Below, in pieces: positions 33,488 through 42,130 of a stretch of 64,000 nucleotides of DNA (position 1 is its first letter; every line of letters starts with the position of its first letter). A program made the position numbers and the translations under genes. The stretch lies in the NCBI GenBank assembly GCA_964531265.1, contig CAZHDW010000013.1, positions 1 to 64,000 of the forward strand, written 5' to 3'. The notes under the pieces were generated by a model. That model was not told where the DNA came from. It saw only the letters and a list, made by a program, of their open reading frames with translations, and searched no databases. Origin of the DNA: Hominenteromicrobium sp964531265 (GTDB lineage Bacteria > Bacillota > Clostridia > Oscillospirales > Acutalibacteraceae).

Positions 33488-34480
33488 ATGGGTTACTCCA
33501 GACAGGTATATATAGACGCCGAAAACGAGCTTAACAGGCGTCGAACGGAAGCTCAGAACAGGGCTCAGCAGCGTCTTGATGATTTTTATGCTGTGTGTCC
33601 CGAGGCCGAGCTTGTCCGCAGACAGATAGCCTCCACCGCAAGTCAGGCGGCAAGGGCGGTTTTGCGCGGCGGCAACGTGCGCACCTCCATGGAAGCGCTG
33701 AAGGAAGAGAATCTCAAGCTTCAGAAGGATTTCGCCGAGCTGCTGACCGCCAACGGCTTTACAAGAGAAGACATAACACCACAGTATAACTGCAAACGCT
33801 GTGAGGACACCGGGTATGTTGACGGCCGTATGTGTACCTGCCACAGGGCACTCCTGCGTCAGATCGCATATGAAAACCTCAACAGCATCTCCCCTCTTAC
33901 GCTTTCCACCTTTGAGGATTTTTCGCTCGATTATTATTCCGACGAGCATGTTAACGGAGTGCGCTCCGACCGTGAGCAGATGAGGTATATCTTCGAATAT
34001 TGCAAGCGCTATGCCGAAAACCTGAAAAAGAACAGCGGAAACCTATTTTTCACAGGCGCTACCGGCCTCGGAAAAACTCATTTGTCGCTTGCCATAGCCT
34101 CCCGAGCCATAGACAAGGGGCTGGGCGTTGTGTACGGCACGGCGCAGAATTTTGCAATTTCGCTCGAACGCGAGCGTTTTGCTCGCTCTGAGGACAATGT
34201 CGGCGATACGTTGGAGCTTCTTAATGAGTGTGATCTGCTCATTATTGATGACCTCGGCATGGAAATCTCATCCTCATACATCACATCGATGATCTACAAT
34301 GTCATTGATACAAGAATCATGCTGAAAAAGCCGACCATAATCAGCTCCAACCTCTCAATGCAGGAGCTTGAAAAGCGATATAACGAGCGCTTTGTCTCCA
34401 GAGTTCTCGGCTTCTACGACAGAATGCCGTTCCGCGGCAGAGACATACGCGCAAAGAAGAAGTACGGCTCGCAGGCATAA
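33488..34480 (+). CDS. DnaC/DnaI-type helicase loader ATPase
   Basis: 330 residues. The N-terminal 100 residues form a helical helicase-binding region. A zinc-binding segment follows, CKRCEDTGYVDGRMCTC at about 100-116. The AAA+ core has Walker A TGATGLGKTHLS (near 183), Walker B LLIIDDLG and sensor 1 ISSNLS. The Cys cluster is typical of DnaI of Firmicutes. It loads the replicative DNA helicase during initiation and restart. It forms an operon with the DnaD gene upstream. Confidence 0.92.
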   Translation: MGYSRQVYIDAENELNRRRTEAQNRAQQRLDDFYAVCPEAELVRRQIASTASQAARAVLRGGNVRTSMEALKEENLKLQKDFAELLTANGFTREDITPQYNCKRCEDTGYVDGRMCTCHRALLRQIAYENLNSISPLTLSTFEDFSLDYYSDEHVNGVRSDREQMRYIFEYCKRYAENLKKNSGNLFFTGATGLGKTHLSLAIASRAIDKGLGVVYGTAQNFAISLERERFARSEDNVGDTLELLNECDLLIIDDLGMEISSSYITSMIYNVIDTRIMLKKPTIISSNLSMQELEKRYNERFVSRVLGFYDRMPFRGRDIRAKKKYGSQA

Positions 34481-34498
34481 GCCGAATTGGTATTTACT

Positions 34499-35530
34499 AT
34501 GATAAAACGTTTATGTGCAACTGCACTTTCTCTTCTTTTGGTGCTGTGCGGCTGCTCTTCAAATGCACCCGTGGATAGCTCAGCAGAACCCGAGGCAGAG
34601 ATATCCGAGATCATTGAGGAGGTCACGCACCGGCCGGAAGAGGAAATCCCAACCTTTATATTCGACCGCGCTGTTCTTCCGGCTGATCTTTACAGCATAC
34701 TCGCCGAGCACAATGCGGCAGATAGCTGGACGAAATTCACAGATGCGCTTTTCCGCGGAAAAGCCAAATTTTCCTGCGATAGTGAAGAGATTTCCAATGC
34801 TGTAATTGAGGTATTCGAAGCGTCACCGTATTCGGCAACAGCCGAACTGAGCGCTGTCGAAGGCTCTATCGATATTACATATAACAGAAACTGTAAGCTC
34901 GAGGCGCTTGAAGCCGCCGTGACTGAGATCGGCACCGAACTTCAGCTTTCGGAGCTCGATACGACAGAGGCGGCACTTGCGATATATCGCCATGTCTCCT
35001 CAAAATTTGTTTACAGCGTTATCCCGGCCGAAGAACGTGAAAAAAGCTCGAACAGCGAGGAGCTTAACGAAACGACAGCCAACTCCCTCTATCGCTTTTT
35101 GACTGAGGGCTGTGGCGGAACACGCGAATTCGCCTCCGCACTGCATTATCTCTTTTCCCTTGCGGATATTCCCTCATACCTGGTCGAGGGCGCATTCGAC
35201 AATGACTATCATACATGGGTCATCGCCGAGCTCGGCGGCGAATACTATAATTTTGACCCGACCTTTGAGCATAGCGTCACCGGCGGACTCGGTCTTTCCT
35301 ACTTTGGCATGAGTGATGAAGCACACGCGGACGCCCTCTGCTCCTCCGAATATTCACTCGTGTACGTCACAGAGGATAACGCCTCTCCCACATGTCCGGA
35401 ACGCATTTTCGACGGACTTTTCTATTATGTTACTGCATGGGAGCTTGACACCGAGAGCCATGAGCTTTCACTCGAATACGACAACTCAAACGGCTTTTCG
35501 ACAAAGCTCGATATTCGCACACTATCATAA
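34499..35530 (+). CDS. Transglutaminase-like lipoprotein with missing catalytic Cys
   Basis: 343 residues from the ATG at 34499; a TTG at 34487 is in frame, but neither has a strong ribosome site. The signal ends in LCGC with C19 as lipid anchor. An acidic linker follows, then a domain of about 100 residues. The transglutaminase core is at 150-260. It aligns with the family block Gly-x-Gly-x-Cys-(x3)-Ala as GCGGTREFA, so T208 replaces the nucleophile, whereas H238 (YHTW) and D253 (FDPTF) remain. C205 lies three residues away. It is probably a non-catalytic, binding member. It follows the helicase loader by 18 nt. Confidence 0.8.
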   Translation: MIKRLCATALSLLLVLCGCSSNAPVDSSAEPEAEISEIIEEVTHRPEEEIPTFIFDRAVLPADLYSILAEHNAADSWTKFTDALFRGKAKFSCDSEEISNAVIEVFEASPYSATAELSAVEGSIDITYNRNCKLEALEAAVTEIGTELQLSELDTTEAALAIYRHVSSKFVYSVIPAEEREKSSNSEELNETTANSLYRFLTEGCGGTREFASALHYLFSLADIPSYLVEGAFDNDYHTWVIAELGGEYYNFDPTFEHSVTGGLGLSYFGMSDEAHADALCSSEYSLVYVTEDNASPTCPERIFDGLFYYVTAWELDTESHELSLEYDNSNGFSTKLDIRTLS

Positions 35531-35541
35531 AAAAACCAAAG

Positions 35542-35585
35542 CGACCTGTTCACCGTACTGCACAGCGAACAGGTCGTTTCTGTTT
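35542..35585 (+). terminator. Bidirectional terminator, lipoprotein/M3 peptidase
   Basis: cgacctgttc (35542-35551) pairs with gaacaggtcg (35567-35576). T-rich runs follow on both strands. Confidence 0.85.
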
Positions 35586-35598
35586 TACTTAAAGCTTA

Positions 35599-37290
35599 TC
35601 AATATTCAGCGGACTCTATTTCCTCAATAACACCGCTCACAGCCTTTTCGACCGCACCATTATCAAACGGCACCGGAATGCCGGCGTCACGGAGGAGGTC
35701 AAAATAGCTCTTGCTGCCGCCCGCCTTGCACAGAGCAAGATATCGATTCCATGCTGCCTCGCGATCGGTCTTCATCTCGGAATAGAGGAAGAAGGTGCAT
35801 ATCTGAGCCAGAGCATAGTCGATATAATAGAACGGATACATAAAGATATGCTGCTTCTGCATCCAGAAGCCACCGTTCTCGAGGAACTCGTTTCCGTCGT
35901 AATCACGCCACGGCATGTACTTTTTCTCGATCTCTCTCCATATCTCACGGCGCTTTGCGGCACCCATCTTCGGGTTCTTATATACCTCATGCTGGAATTC
36001 ATCCACGCAAACCATGTACGGGATGACTGCAAGTGCGTCGCAGAGATGTGCATAGCGGTATTCATCAGCCTTATCTCCGAAGAACTTGTCCATCCACGGA
36101 TATGTGAAGAACTCCATGGACATGGAATGAATCTCATTTATCTCACTTGTGGAATGGCGAAGTGTGCCGACCGGAATGATACGGGATGCCAGATAGCCCT
36201 GGAAGGCATGTCCTGCCTCATGTGTCAGAACATCGACGTCTGCGGAGGTACCGTTGAAGTTAGAGAAAATGAACGGTGCCTTGTAGGACGGCATGGATGT
36301 GCAGTAGCCACCGAGACGCTTGCCCGGACGTGTCTCAAGGTCGAACAGCTCATACTTTGTCATAAACTCGAAGAATTCCTTTGTCTCCGGAGAAAGCTCG
36401 GAATACATCTCGATAGCTGCATTGACCATGTAATCCTTATTGCCTATCGGATTTGCGTTTCCGTCCGCAAAGAACAGACTTTCATCATAGTACTTAATCT
36501 TCTCTATGCCAAGACGCTTTGCCTGTGCTTCACGCATACGTGCAACAGCCGGAGAAATAACCTCTCTGACCTGCTCGCGGAACTTTTCAACATGCTCGGG
36601 AGTGTAATCCAGTCTGCCTCTTTTAAGATAAGCCAGGTCTGTGTAGCTCTTAAATCCAAGCTTTTCAGCCATGGCAACACGAACCTCAATCATTCTGTCA
36701 TACACATCATCGAGCTTATCGGAAACGCCCTCATACAGCTCAGCCCACTTTTCAAAGGCTTCTCGGCGTTCCTCACGGTCGGTGCTCTCCATATGCTTAA
36801 GCAGACCGTAGAAATTGCAGGTTTCTCCGCGGAACTCGGCAGAGCAGCTTGCGGCGATCTTGGAATACTCAACCGAAAGCTCGGACTCCTTAACGAGATC
36901 CTCAATGATTCTTTCATCCTGAACACGGAGGTGATTCTCTGTCACAGCGATGAAATGCTTGCCGTATTCATTTTCAAAATCAGCGCGGAACGGGCCATTT
37001 ACCAATGCCTCATTAAGAGCCTTTTCCACCGGGATGAGCTTAGGTGTGTTCTCATTGAGATATGCCATTTCCTTATCATAGAACTCATCCGTTGTGTCCA
37101 TTGTGTTGCGGACATAGCAAATGGTGGACATTGTATCAAACTCGGATGATATCTCCTCAAGCTTTTCAAAAGCTTCCTTAGCTTCTGCATATGTTGCAGC
37201 GGCCTTAAAAGCCTCTACCAAAGATTCAAGCTGCTTCGCTACCGCCGGGATATCGGGGCGCGTATAAGTGATCTCGCTGAATTTCTGCAT
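35599..37290 (-). CDS. M3 family oligoendopeptidase (PepF-like)
   Basis: 563 residues, a soluble zinc metallopeptidase that cuts short peptides in the cytoplasm. The HExxH motif is THEAGHAFQGYL near 347, and the third ligand lies in STSEINEIHSMSMEFF about 25 residues on. The long helical N-terminal half (with FRGETCNFYGLLKHM) is typical of M3. Length fits the oligoendopeptidase F branch that is common in Firmicutes. GGGAG stands about 9 nt before the ATG. It is monocistronic. Confidence 0.92.
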   Translation of the reverse strand: MQKFSEITYTRPDIPAVAKQLESLVEAFKAAATYAEAKEAFEKLEEISSEFDTMSTICYVRNTMDTTDEFYDKEMAYLNENTPKLIPVEKALNEALVNGPFRADFENEYGKHFIAVTENHLRVQDERIIEDLVKESELSVEYSKIAASCSAEFRGETCNFYGLLKHMESTDREERREAFEKWAELYEGVSDKLDDVYDRMIEVRVAMAEKLGFKSYTDLAYLKRGRLDYTPEHVEKFREQVREVISPAVARMREAQAKRLGIEKIKYYDESLFFADGNANPIGNKDYMVNAAIEMYSELSPETKEFFEFMTKYELFDLETRPGKRLGGYCTSMPSYKAPFIFSNFNGTSADVDVLTHEAGHAFQGYLASRIIPVGTLRHSTSEINEIHSMSMEFFTYPWMDKFFGDKADEYRYAHLCDALAVIPYMVCVDEFQHEVYKNPKMGAAKRREIWREIEKKYMPWRDYDGNEFLENGGFWMQKQHIFMYPFYYIDYALAQICTFFLYSEMKTDREAAWNRYLALCKAGGSKSYFDLLRDAGIPVPFDNGAVEKAVSGVIEEIESAEY

Positions 37291-37383
37291 AATTTGTAAC
37301 TCCCTTCCTGTACACCTCTTTTGTGTGTACTACACATAAATCATACCATGCTGAGAAGATATTTGCAACACTAAAAGAGCCAA

Positions 37384-37422
37384 ACACCCCGATGCCGCAT
37401 GATTCGAGCAGCATCGGGGTGT
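37384..37422 (-). terminator. Terminator of the SulP gene
   Basis: A 12-bp stem, acaccccgatgc (37384-37395) with gcatcggggtgt (37411-37422). The minus strand then reads TTTGGCTCTTTTA. Confidence 0.85.
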
Positions 37423-37439
37423 CATTGTATTAAGGAATA

Positions 37440-39068
37440 TTACTGATTTTCAAAGAGTGCGCGGTCTACGCTCCAGTAGAAATTCTTCTCGCCGATCGTT
37501 TCGGCAGCGCCGGCACGGTCAAGAACCTTGCGAACCTTGTCGTTGACACCGCAGATCAACAGCTCAACTCCGGCTTCTTTATAGTCCTCTGCGAGCTTTT
37601 TGAAGGTAAGCGCAGCATCCGGATCTATAACGGATACTCCGCGGACGGAGAGAATAACACGGTCAGCCTTCGGAAGCTTTGCCATGTAGTCGAGTATGCG
37701 CTGAGTGTTTGCGAAGAACACCGCACCCGTGATATATACTACACAGGTCTCGCCGTATTTTGAAAGGTCAACATTGGGCATTCTGGATGCATCAACCTCG
37801 GAGTGATCCAAATGTATCTCGAGCACACGGGAAATAAATGCCAGCAGGCTGAATGCAATGCCGATAACTATAGCTACAGTAAGGTCAAACACAACGGTAG
37901 CAACAAGTGTAATGAGGTACTGTGCTATCTCACTCTTGAAGCCACGCTTGAATATCTGGCGAATCTCATGCCATTCGTTCATGCGCCATGCTGTCATCAT
38001 CAAAACGCCTGCAAGCGCTGCCATGGGCAGAGCGGACATGACGTCGCCGAGGATGAACATTGAGAGCAGCAGGAAAACCGCATGGAAAACGCCTGTAAGT
38101 CTTGTCTTACAGCCGGACTTTATAGCTACGCTTGTACGTGCAATCGCAGCCGTTGCCGGAACGCCGCCGAAGAACGGTATTATCATATTGCCGATACCCT
38201 GACCGACAAGCTCGACATCAGCCTCAAAGCGGCCCTTGGTCATCGCACTGGCTGATGCACCGCAGAGAAGGCTTTCGATCATGCCGAGCATAGCAACGGT
38301 AAGCGCGGAGCTGAGGTAGCTGGGCATTGTCTGCCAGTTGACCTCTGCAAGATTGAGTCTCTTCTCAAGGAATATGGTCTTCGGTATCGCACCGACAGTT
38401 GCGATATCCGGCACAAGGAATACTGCCACGATAGCAGCAACTATTATTCCGACAAGGGATGACGGAACCTTTGCATTCCACTTTTTCGGCCAAACTATCA
38501 TGATAGCCATGACAAGGAGACCTATCAGGACGGATGCGATATCGGGTGAAAAGCCAAGCTCACCGTAAGAGAGCAGCTTCTGCACGGCGGACTCACCCTC
38601 TGAATGAACGCCGAAGAAATTATCGACCTGTCCGAGTGCTATGATAATAGCAATACCGGATGTAAAACCCGTGATGACCGGCTTCGGAATCAGATTTACA
38701 AGCTTACCGAGCTTCAAAAGGCCCGCAATAAGCATCATAGCGCCGGCCATAAGGCTAACGAGGAATACGCCGGACAGTTCGCCGCCGTCCTTTGCGATTA
38801 TCGTAATAAGTACAGCGGACATAGCGCCTGTCGGGCCGGATATCTGAAAGGCCGCACCGGACAGAGCACTGATAACAAGGCCGGAGATAACAGCGGTTAT
38901 CAGTCCGGCTGCTGCGTCAGCACCACAGCTCACACCGAAAGCCAATGCCAGTGGCAAAGCCACCGCACATACCGTAAGACCTGCCATCATATCGGACAGC
39001 AGGCTCTTAGGCCCATACCCCTTAAATTCCTGTTTAAGGAGCGAAATGTAATTTTTTATCATGTTCAT
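37440..39068 (-). CDS. SulP family inorganic anion transporter with STAS domain
   Basis: 542 residues. About twelve membrane segments lie between 20 and 420 (AGLTVCAVALPLALAFGVS and FQISGPTGAMSAVL are the SLC26 signature regions). A cytoplasmic STAS domain is at 440-540 (CVVYITGAVFFANTQRI, LSVRGVSVIDPDA). Members carry sulfate, bicarbonate or other anions, usually with H+ or Na+. No sulfate-assimilation gene is adjacent, although cysK is elsewhere in the window. The substrate is open. Confidence 0.93.
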   Translation of the reverse strand: MNMIKNYISLLKQEFKGYGPKSLLSDMMAGLTVCAVALPLALAFGVSCGADAAAGLITAVISGLVISALSGAAFQISGPTGAMSAVLITIIAKDGGELSGVFLVSLMAGAMMLIAGLLKLGKLVNLIPKPVITGFTSGIAIIIALGQVDNFFGVHSEGESAVQKLLSYGELGFSPDIASVLIGLLVMAIMIVWPKKWNAKVPSSLVGIIVAAIVAVFLVPDIATVGAIPKTIFLEKRLNLAEVNWQTMPSYLSSALTVAMLGMIESLLCGASASAMTKGRFEADVELVGQGIGNMIIPFFGGVPATAAIARTSVAIKSGCKTRLTGVFHAVFLLLSMFILGDVMSALPMAALAGVLMMTAWRMNEWHEIRQIFKRGFKSEIAQYLITLVATVVFDLTVAIVIGIAFSLLAFISRVLEIHLDHSEVDASRMPNVDLSKYGETCVVYITGAVFFANTQRILDYMAKLPKADRVILSVRGVSVIDPDAALTFKKLAEDYKEAGVELLICGVNDKVRKVLDRAGAAETIGEKNFYWSVDRALFENQ

Positions 39069-39278
39069 TACCCTTTCCTTTTAGCTTAACACACAACGTC
39101 AAGCCATCCCTTTACCGCAAATTTCCCCCGCCGATAAAGCGAGGGAAGAACAGATAGATTTTACCACGATTAAATTGCATGAACAAGGCAAAAATAGCAA
39201 AAAGATTTATGCTTATCCAAAGCTTTTTCTGGTCGATACACCTAAAGCGCCGCTGCACAGCTCAGCTCTGTGCAAAAG

Positions 39279-40070
39279 CTAAACCGTCCACATGCCCTTT
39301 TTCTTTCTCATCATAGCCGGAGTGACACCGAACCTGCCCTTAAATATTTTATTGAAGTGACTCAGGCTCAAATAGCCTATATCCGCAGCTATATCCTCTA
39401 TTGGCTCATTTGTCAGCACTATGTCATCATATGCCGACTTCAGTCTTATTTCGGACAACATATCATGAAGCGAAGCGCCGTAATACTCATGCACAAGCCT
39501 CGCAAGATGGCTTCTGCTGTAGCCTGCCAGCTCTGTCAACCTTTCAATGCCTGCACGCATATTCTCTCTGGTGTGCATTTTTTGAAGCGCATTTTGCAGC
39601 ACTGCCGGTATCATTCGGGTGTTGCTGTCTGCAAGCAGGGTCATTACAAGGCAAAACAGCAGCCTGCAATGGTGCTCTGCCATATTCGGAAACAGCATAT
39701 TTGCTACGCAGGATGCGGCACCCTCGGAATTGAAGCTAATTTCTCTCTCCGGAAGCACAATATTGAGACTTTCGAGCATCCTGATGGCCTCCGAATTCTC
39801 TACGGAAAGACATATCAGCCGAGCTTTTTCGGACTGACCGATAAAGCAATGGGCATCACCGGGTCTCAGCATCGTTATTGTATTCTCGTTCAAAACGCGT
39901 ATTTCATTATTAAAGCGCTCAGTAACCGAGCCATACAGAACTATACATATCTCGTAAAAATCATGTGTGTGATACACATCCGAAAGCTTTCTGCAGTCTA
40001 TGTATTGGTATATATATTTTCCTTTTTTCGCATTGGTAACCGAATAAAAATCATATTGCTCACAATTCAC
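39279..40070 (-). CDS. AraC family transcriptional regulator
   Basis: 263 residues from a GTG at 40070 that follows GGTGG by 8 nt. A TTG at 40097 in the same frame lies upstream of the -10 box and can be excluded. Residues 1-140 are a cupin-like sensing domain (YHTHDFYEICIVLYG). The last 100 form two helix-turn-helix motifs (LAGYSRSHLARLVHEYYG and IGYLSLSHFNKIFKGRFG). It is divergent from a six-hairpin glycosidase, so it probably activates that gene in response to a sugar. Confidence 0.88.
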   Translation of the reverse strand: MNCEQYDFYSVTNAKKGKYIYQYIDCRKLSDVYHTHDFYEICIVLYGSVTERFNNEIRVLNENTITMLRPGDAHCFIGQSEKARLICLSVENSEAIRMLESLNIVLPEREISFNSEGAASCVANMLFPNMAEHHCRLLFCLVMTLLADSNTRMIPAVLQNALQKMHTRENMRAGIERLTELAGYSRSHLARLVHEYYGASLHDMLSEIRLKSAYDDIVLTNEPIEDIAADIGYLSLSHFNKIFKGRFGVTPAMMRKKKGMWTV

Positions 40071-40087
40071 ATATATCACCACCGTAA

Positions 40088-40116
40088 AATATAGCAATCA
40101 ACGGCTTTTTTGTCAA
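40088..40116 (-). promoter_or_regulatory. Sigma-A promoter of the araC-type gene
   Basis: TTGACA (40116-40111) and TATATT (40093-40088) are 17 nt apart on the minus strand. It settles the translation start of the regulator. Confidence 0.8.
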
Positions 40117-40176
40117 CAAGATGAGCAGATATCACCTGTTTTGATTTGTCACAGCATTGAAAATATACACCTTTCC

Positions 40177-40196
40177 GCTTACAATTAACTGTAAGC
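40177..40196. promoter_or_regulatory. Putative operator palindrome between araC-type gene and glycosidase
   Basis: A perfect inverted repeat, gcttac-N8-gtaagc, 40 nt upstream of the glycosidase start and 60 nt upstream of the regulator's -35 box. No T run follows it, so it is not a terminator. Confidence 0.45.
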
Positions 40197-40235
40197 TCAA
40201 TAATAATCCCTACAGCAGGAAACGGAGTTGTTCGC

Positions 40236-41870
40236 ATGATTGGATTTGAACATAAGCTGCCGGCCATGAATATTCACAGGAATGAAACCGGCGTTTCAAA
40301 CGGTACATACAATAACCGCGAGTTAGGTTTTCCGTCCATACTCACCACCACGGATCCAAAGCTCGGATTATTCTTACATGACCTTAGAAGCAATATCTAT
40401 GCGGATCGTTCACTTGTATTTATCGACGGTAAAATACTGATGTGCGATAAAAACTGGATTCGTGACCATGTACATGTTACAAAGGGAATGCGACACTGGG
40501 AGTATGACCTCGGCTCCTTTCTCAACTTCATCATAGATACTCAGCGCGAAGACGGACAGTTCTATGAGCTTATAAAGCAATATGATGATACACACTGGAA
40601 AATGGTGGACGAGGACTGCCATGTTATGTACCCGGACGACAACCTCACACTTGTCAGGCTTGAGCTTGAAGCCGATATAGAATACCTTGTGGTCGAGGGA
40701 GCTGTATATCTGTACCGCACAACTGGCGACAATGAGTGGCTTGGACGTGTTCTGCCGAAGCTTGAAAAAGGCATTGATTATATGACCTCCGACCCAAAGC
40801 GTTGGGACGAAGAGCACGGCCTTGTAAAGAGACCCTTTACGATAGACACTTGGGATTTCACCTACGGAAAAAGTCCATCAAACCGTCGCATTGAGGAGGA
40901 CACTCCTATGTCAATAATGCACGGTGATAACTCCGGAGTTTATCTGGCAATGCTCCAGCTTGCATGGTTCAATCGTCGTCTCGGGAATGAAGAAAAGGCC
41001 GCAAGCTGGGAGAAACGTGCCGCCGTGCTTAAGGATAACATGTTCAAGCACCTTTGGAACGGTGATTTCTTTATGCATCAGCTCCATCTGAATCATTCCG
41101 GCGCGGATGGGCTTGAAGGCCAAAGGCTCTCCCTTTCAAACACCTATGATATAAACCGCGGTGTAACAAACACCGAGCAGTCAAGGAAAATCATTGAGGA
41201 ATACATGCGTCGCCGCGAAACCACACAGTATTTTGCCGAGTGGTTCAGTATCGATCCGCCGTACGAAAGCTTTATTCATCACAAGGCCGGAAATTATGTA
41301 AATGGTGCCATATCCCCCTTCACTGCCGGAGAGCTTGCCAAGGCAGCCTTTAATAACGGCTATGAGGATTACGGATGGGATATTGTGAAGAGATTTATGA
41401 AGCTGGTTGAAAGAGACGGTGCACCGTACTTCCTGTACAATACGGATTCAACGCCTCAGCCCGAGGGTGGCCCGAGCTCATGGGGCGCGGCAGCATTCAT
41501 CAGCGCTGTGGATGAGGGTCTTGCAGGTATCAACGACATAGGTGTTAATTACGACGAGATTTACTTTGCACCGAAATTCCCTGTAACTTACTACACGGAG
41601 CTGCGCTATCTCACCGGCTATGAGATTTCCGGCACTCTGGTCGACGTGCGCTATATTCTGAAAGAAATCGGAATGCGTTATGATATTTATTCCCCTGCAA
41701 AAAGCATAACTGCGCACATCATGCTTCCGCATGACAGGGATTGCTCCAAGCTTTCTGTGAACGGAGTCAACCATGACTTTGCCATTTCTACTGTCGGCAA
41801 AACTAAGTATGTTGATTTCTCTCTGCCCGATGTAAACAAAGAAAAGGTCAGCATAGAGATCATTTTCTGA
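40236..41870 (+). CDS. Six-hairpin (alpha/alpha)6-barrel glycosidase
   Basis: 544 residues, no signal peptide. A helical barrel occupies residues 60-440: RDHVHVTKGMRHWEYDLGSF, then DGQFYELI and VKRPFTIDTWDFTYG with acidic residues suited to glycosidic hydrolysis, and AGNYVNGAISPFTAGELAKA near the end. A small beta domain closes the protein (480-544). It resembles glucoamylase, trehalase and rhamnosidase folds (GH15/37/63/78 type), but I cannot fix the family. Divergence from an AraC gene points to induction by a sugar. It is monocistronic. Confidence 0.72.
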   Translation: MIGFEHKLPAMNIHRNETGVSNGTYNNRELGFPSILTTTDPKLGLFLHDLRSNIYADRSLVFIDGKILMCDKNWIRDHVHVTKGMRHWEYDLGSFLNFIIDTQREDGQFYELIKQYDDTHWKMVDEDCHVMYPDDNLTLVRLELEADIEYLVVEGAVYLYRTTGDNEWLGRVLPKLEKGIDYMTSDPKRWDEEHGLVKRPFTIDTWDFTYGKSPSNRRIEEDTPMSIMHGDNSGVYLAMLQLAWFNRRLGNEEKAASWEKRAAVLKDNMFKHLWNGDFFMHQLHLNHSGADGLEGQRLSLSNTYDINRGVTNTEQSRKIIEEYMRRRETTQYFAEWFSIDPPYESFIHHKAGNYVNGAISPFTAGELAKAAFNNGYEDYGWDIVKRFMKLVERDGAPYFLYNTDSTPQPEGGPSSWGAAAFISAVDEGLAGINDIGVNYDEIYFAPKFPVTYYTELRYLTGYEISGTLVDVRYILKEIGMRYDIYSPAKSITAHIMLPHDRDCSKLSVNGVNHDFAISTVGKTKYVDFSLPDVNKEKVSIEIIF

Positions 41871-41895
41871 TCTTTACAAGCTGAAAGAATCAAAA

Positions 41896-41934
41896 AAAGG
41901 AAGCGGCGAACCTGCACGGTTCATCGCTTCCTTT
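41896..41934 (+). terminator. Bidirectional terminator, glycosidase/MATE operon
   Basis: aaaggaagcg (41896-41905) pairs with cgcttccttt (41925-41934), with an inner gaacc/ggttc helix. T-rich runs follow on both strands. Confidence 0.85.
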
Positions 41935-41946
41935 GCCTTTCAGCCG

Positions 41947-42114
41947 TTATTCTATTGTTTTTCTGTACTTATACAGTGAACAGAGCGCAATGATCGCCGG
42001 GCAGAGCACCACGCCTATATTCACCTCTTTTATACCGCCGTAGTACGCAGCCGCGCCTATAACGGCGACAACGGTTGCGACTATCGTTATTATTCTGTAT
42101 GTCTTCTTGCTCAT
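41947..42114 (-). CDS. Small two-span membrane protein (55 aa)
   Basis: ATG at 42114 with GGAGG 6 nt upstream; stop TAA at 41947. The protein starts MSKKTYRIIT, has hydrophobic spans at 7-25 (IITIVATVVAVIGAAAYYG) and 32-46 (NIGVVLCPAIIALCS), and ends YRKTIE. It lies 16 nt after the MATE transporter gene and before the shared terminator, so it is very likely co-transcribed. I recognise no named family. The strong ribosome site and the clean boundaries argue that it is real. Confidence 0.7.
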   Translation of the reverse strand: MSKKTYRIITIVATVVAVIGAAAYYGGIKEVNIGVVLCPAIIALCSLYKYRKTIE

Positions 42115-42130
42115 TTAAGCCTCCAAGGCA

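Noticed and set aside
37226..37414. Minus-strand frame after SulP
   Set aside because: It covers the SulP terminator and the M3 peptidase ribosome site and has no family signal.
40071..40097. TTG start of the AraC-type gene
   Set aside because: It lies upstream of the -10 box of the gene's own promoter.
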